A stretch of 64,000 nucleotides of DNA from Gammaproteobacteria bacterium. Lineage in GTDB: Bacteria; Pseudomonadota; Gammaproteobacteria; Steroidobacterales; Rariloculaceae. Under the pieces are notes generated by a model, which was not told the DNA's origin, did not search any database, and saw only the letters and a list, made by a program, of their open reading frames with translations. The stretch covers positions 162,320-226,319 of the forward strand of contig JAJDVG010000010.1 in NCBI GenBank assembly GCA_022826245.1. Reading direction: 5' to 3'. This document shows, piece after piece, positions 60,730 through 64,000 of this stretch (positions within the stretch are counted from its first letter, which is position 1; each line of letters begins with the position of its first letter). A program made the translations under genes and the position numbers.

Positions 60730-63465
60730 GTGAAAAATCTAGACGACGCCCGCGGTCCTGGTTTCGACGAGCTGCTACGCCAATCGCTTCAGGCGTGGGG
60801 AATCGAGGAACTCACCGACGTCCAAGGACGCGCTCTAGAAGCGGGAGCCGCATCCGGCGAAAGCTTGGTCGTGTGCGCCCCGACTTCGTCTGGGAAAACG
60901 CTTATAGGAGAAATCGCAATACATCAAGCTTTGCGTCGTGGCAAGAGATGTTTGTACCTCGTGTCTCACAAAGCGCTTGCTGCCCAAAAATATTCTGATT
61001 TTGTCAATAGATTCAGCGGCGACACGTCAGATCCATCTGCAACGATTGGACTAAGTACCGGAGACGGGGACGAAGGAGATATCCGATCAGATGTATTAGT
61101 TTCGACCTACGAAAAAGGACTTGTCTTGGTTCTCGCAGGGCAAATTGATCCAGAAGACAGTGTAGTGGTAGCTGATGAACTGCAAATTATTGGCGACCCG
61201 AATAGAGGCCCTAGCATCGAACTCTTGTGTGCGTTTCTTCGGCACCGAAGAGTAGATCAATTCCTCGCATTGACCGCGACAGTGGAAAACCCGGGCGACC
61301 TATCGTCCTGGCTCCGCTGCAACCTCGTCCAGAGTCATATTCGGGACGTCGACCTTCGCCAAGAGATCTGGTACCAGAACCGCTGTTATGGAGTGACCTT
61401 CGGCCATGAAGAAGGTCAAGTGGATGAAACTGGTGAAGTCTACCCGAACAACACCCTTGATGCAGTCGCTCGACTTATCGAGAAAGAACGCGGCCCAATA
61501 CTAGTATTCACCGAGACTAGACGAGAGGCAACAGAACTGGCGAGAAGCTTCGGAAGACGCAGACAAAAGCGCGCGTCTGGAATTGACATAGCTGAACAAC
61601 TCGAACTTTTTTCCGAACCTACGGACGGCTCGGCAAGTCTGCAGAACTCGGCGGAGCGTCGAGTTGCGTTTCATACAGCAGATCTCTCACCTCAGGAACG
61701 AGATGTTATTGAAAATGCTTTCTTAAGGAACGAATTCGATGTCTGTTTTGCGACATCCACCTTAGCTGCTGGTGTTAATTTTCCGTTTAGAACTGTCGTA
61801 TTTCCTAAACTCACGTATCAATATGGCGAACGTAGGGGGACGCGAATCTTACGAGCCGACTATCGTAATATGTCGGGCCGCGCCGGTCGCCTCGGGATGC
61901 ACGATTTGGGCTACGCTGTTCTCTTACCGAAAAACCCTAGCGAAAACAATCACGCGAACCGGATAGTTCTTCCGGAAAATGATCGAATTCAGTCACGGTT
62001 GGCCAGCCTAACAATGCGAAGAGCTGTGTTGACCTTGATAGCCTCGGGCGGGGCACAATCATTTGGTGCGCTTCGCGAATACTTCGAAAACACCTATTTC
62101 TGGTTCCAGTTGTTAGAACGCAATCCTGAAAAATTGGACGCTGTACTTGCTTCATCCCAAGAAGCGTTGAAGTGGCTGGTTCAGTACGGCTTTGTGGACC
62201 AAGACGAAGAGCGTTACATCGTAACTCCGCTGGGATACGCAACTGCATGGTCGGGTCTTCTGCCTTCCACTGCAAGGGCGTTTGCGGAGTTGCTGCAGGA
62301 AAGGGTTGATGACTTCGGTGATCGCTTTCAGCAGCTAATTGGTGGCATTATTCACTGGGTATGCTGTAGTAGCGAGTTCAGTGGCGAAACTCGGACTCGA
62401 TTTTTGCCTTATCCGATCGGAGGCGTCGCACCGGGGTCTCCAACCTTTGTCGCCGGCCGCCAACTCTTGCGTACACTTGATCGAACAGATACTCAATTGT
62501 GTCAAAGCGTTCACGCTTTGATTTTGTTCGTCGAAGGTACTGAAGATAGAATTATATCTCGACGAACGAATATGACTTCTGGAAGTGTGCATCGCCTCGC
62601 GGCGGATGTCGCATGGGTACTTGATGGTCTACGGACAATTGCAGCAGTACCGGATCTGTCTTGCCCCCAAGCGGTGGGAAACTCGCTCGGAATGTTAGCA
62701 CGTCGCGTTAGGTGGGGTTCTACAACGGAAACATTGGACATAATTCGAATCGCGGAGCGTGCGCGCGTTCCTGGATTTGGGCGGCAACGCGCTATGGCGT
62801 TAAGCGGCAGTGGAGTAACCACATTCGAAGAAATCGAAAACCTCGGTGTCGATAGTCTTACTCAAATAGTTGGAAACCGCCAACGGGCAACAGCACTTTT
62901 GGAAGCAATCGGTCAAGAAATCGACGGCACTCCAAACCGGTTTTCTACCGTACACCGTAGATTGGCGAAGCAGTTGAGTATAGAGGATATTGTAGTCGAT
63001 TGTAGTACGTTAATGGAAAAGGACTATGAGGACGCCATTGTGCGCCTATTGAAGACCGAAGAGACTTGGCAAATCTCAGTGCGTGACGATGGAATCAGAT
63101 TGAACGAACCCGACGTATTAATTAGACTGGATGACGTCGCCATTTTGTTGGAAGTCAAAACTGCACCAAAGAAAACAGGTTTGATAAAAAAGGAACAGGC
63201 GTTCGCCGTATTGCAGAAGGGGGCGGACTACGGGCATGAACTTTTTCGAGTCACTCTTGGCAAACCGCATTTTGACGAGATGTCTAAGTCAAAAGTGATT
63301 GCTTCTACGGAGCTTACATTGGTCGAACATGTTTCGTTTCTCGAGGGAATGCTACGGGTACTTACAAGAGAAATTTCGCCGCACGACTTTTTGGCATGGT
63401 TGGCTGAGCCAGGTGAAGCGGAATTGGCGCGATTGCCCGGGAAAGCCACCTACCTCTTGGTGTGA
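60730..63465 (+). CDS. Ski2/Hel308-like helicase with C-terminal PD-(D/E)XK nuclease domain
   Basis: This 911-aa protein starts at GTG 60730 after GAGGTAGG. Helicase motifs: Q motif DVQGRAL, Walker A APTSSGKT (residues 50-57), motif II VADEL (Asp149-Glu150, in place of DEAD/DEAH), LALTATVENP, motif IV-V DVCFATSTLAAGVNFPF, and motif VI YRNMSGRAGRLG. A winged helix and a helix-hairpin-helix region (GFGRQRAMALSGSGVTTFEE, in part) follow. The last 150 residues have EPDVLIRLDDVAILLEVKT, with Asp795, Glu808 and Lys810 as a PD-(D/E)XK core. The fused helicase and nuclease suggest an anti-phage role; a partner such as HamA of Hachiman is not seen next to it. Confidence 0.8.
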   Translation: MKNLDDARGPGFDELLRQSLQAWGIEELTDVQGRALEAGAASGESLVVCAPTSSGKTLIGEIAIHQALRRGKRCLYLVSHKALAAQKYSDFVNRFSGDTSDPSATIGLSTGDGDEGDIRSDVLVSTYEKGLVLVLAGQIDPEDSVVVADELQIIGDPNRGPSIELLCAFLRHRRVDQFLALTATVENPGDLSSWLRCNLVQSHIRDVDLRQEIWYQNRCYGVTFGHEEGQVDETGEVYPNNTLDAVARLIEKERGPILVFTETRREATELARSFGRRRQKRASGIDIAEQLELFSEPTDGSASLQNSAERRVAFHTADLSPQERDVIENAFLRNEFDVCFATSTLAAGVNFPFRTVVFPKLTYQYGERRGTRILRADYRNMSGRAGRLGMHDLGYAVLLPKNPSENNHANRIVLPENDRIQSRLASLTMRRAVLTLIASGGAQSFGALREYFENTYFWFQLLERNPEKLDAVLASSQEALKWLVQYGFVDQDEERYIVTPLGYATAWSGLLPSTARAFAELLQERVDDFGDRFQQLIGGIIHWVCCSSEFSGETRTRFLPYPIGGVAPGSPTFVAGRQLLRTLDRTDTQLCQSVHALILFVEGTEDRIISRRTNMTSGSVHRLAADVAWVLDGLRTIAAVPDLSCPQAVGNSLGMLARRVRWGSTTETLDIIRIAERARVPGFGRQRAMALSGSGVTTFEEIENLGVDSLTQIVGNRQRATALLEAIGQEIDGTPNRFSTVHRRLAKQLSIEDIVVDCSTLMEKDYEDAIVRLLKTEETWQISVRDDGIRLNEPDVLIRLDDVAILLEVKTAPKKTGLIKKEQAFAVLQKGADYGHELFRVTLGKPHFDEMSKSKVIASTELTLVEHVSFLEGMLRVLTREISPHDFLAWLAEPGEAELARLPGKATYLLV

Positions 63466-63658
63466 GTCTTGTACTCTCCTGCTCCGACGCATGTCGGTTT
63501 TCGAAAATTGCTTTCCCACGATATTCCCTGTGAACACGCTATGGGGAACTCCATGACGTAGTCCGCATGTCCCAAGTCTGTAACCTCGTTACTATATTGC
63601 GCGTCGACGCCATTACCGCGGGATTTTCTCGAATGTCGCCAAAGACGGGAAAGACTCG
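63466..63658. other. Gap between helicase-nuclease and last gene
   Basis: No gene is supported in these 193 bases. Composition rises again toward the GC-rich level of the final partial gene, which marks a mosaic junction inside the island. Confidence 0.4.
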
Positions 63659-64000
63659 ATGAACGACCAATCGCATTCCCAGTTGCTTTCGCACATCGTC
63701 TCGCGATGGAGCAACCGGACCGAAGACATCGCCGTTGACGCGCTGGGGTTCATCCTGTCGCGATCGCGGGCGGCCAGGAATGCTCTGCAGGGCGTCGTCG
63801 AGGCTGTCGCTCCGAGCGTCGGCGAGCTGATGAGTGCCCGGACACAGGTATCCGGCAGTGACGGCGCTCGTCCCGACCTGGTGGTCTACGGCAGTGACGA
63901 TCGCGAACGCGTCATCGTGGAGGCGAAGTTCTGGGCCGGTCTCACGGAAAACCAGCCTGAATCGTACCTTGCGCGACTGCCTGACGACGGCGAAACGTCG
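63659..64000 (+). CDS. PD-(D/E)XK-domain protein, 5' part only
   Basis: Only the first 114 residues are in the window. The start ATG 63659 begins MNDQSHSQLL, followed by a helical part (SHIVSRWSNRTEDIAVDALGFIL, in part) and the nuclease-like core RPDLVVYGSDDRERVIVEAKFWAG, with Asp73, Glu88 and Lys90. The beginning resembles proteins found in defence islands that have KFWAGLTENQP after the core. Its codon usage is closer to the host than that of the helicase, so it may have a different origin. The rest is beyond the window end. Confidence 0.75.
   Translation, partial: MNDQSHSQLLSHIVSRWSNRTEDIAVDALGFILSRSRAARNALQGVVEAVAPSVGELMSARTQVSGSDGARPDLVVYGSDDRERVIVEAKFWAGLTENQPESYLARLPDDGETS

Overview
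The window is bacterial chromosome, and most of it is very GC-rich (44 of 60 bases are G or C at 241-300). It looks gammaproteobacterial. The ubiquinone genes (ubiE, ubiJ, ubiB, ubiK, ubiD), the hemX-hemY pair, dapF-DUF484-xerC-hslV-hslU, comM and a gorA-type glutathione reductase are a set typical of that class. DUF1552/DUF1592 proteins, Tat-exported proteins and a TonB-dependent receptor suit a free-living or sponge/marine-type lineage. I cannot name the genus.

Regions 1-9.6 kb: trpB-trpA with a 42-bp tandem repeat across their junction, a DUF2007 protein and a CinA-type MoCF protein; then a minus-strand operon (DUF1592 c-type cytochrome, DUF1552 Tat protein, small two-haem cytochrome) divergent from a secreted ankyrin-repeat protein. 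9.7-25 kb is housekeeping: ubiE-ubiJ-ubiB, DUF971, dapF-DUF484-xerC-hslVU, ubiD, hemX-hemY, ubiK, comM and a c5-like cytochrome. 25-29.7 kb holds exported hydrolases (serine hydrolase, prolyl oligopeptidase), a DUF899 protein and tRNA-Arg(CCG).

30-48 kb is an accessory region that reads as one physiological unit for uptake and breakdown of an unidentified small organic compound. It has an MFS transporter, a DAPG-hydrolase-like protein, a secreted beta-helix protein, an exported hot-dog (MaoC-like) protein, a TonB receptor, two paralogous EthD-like proteins, a NodD-type LysR regulator, a VOC protein, an SDR, a phytoene-desaturase-like FAD oxidoreductase, two MDR dehydrogenases (one exported) and a Tat-exported creatinase-fold protein that has lost most of its metal ligands. 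Several neighbouring exported proteins carry Pro/Gly-rich tracts. 48-53.9 kb returns to core genes: tag, aroE, gor, prlC, xthA.

54.3 kb to the end is a compositionally foreign island (27 of 60 bases are G or C at 61,081-61,140) that looks like a defence island. It holds a three-gene McrBC-type restriction system in which the McrB N-terminal region is a separate protein, a PvuII-type N4-cytosine methyltransferase followed by a HEPN putative RNase, a degraded IS3-type transposase fragment, a 911-aa Ski2-like helicase with a C-terminal PD-(D/E)XK nuclease domain, and the start of another PD-(D/E)XK protein cut by the window end. The methyltransferase-HEPN pair and the helicase-nuclease fusion are the best candidates here for an undescribed system. 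No integrase, CRISPR array or rRNA was seen.
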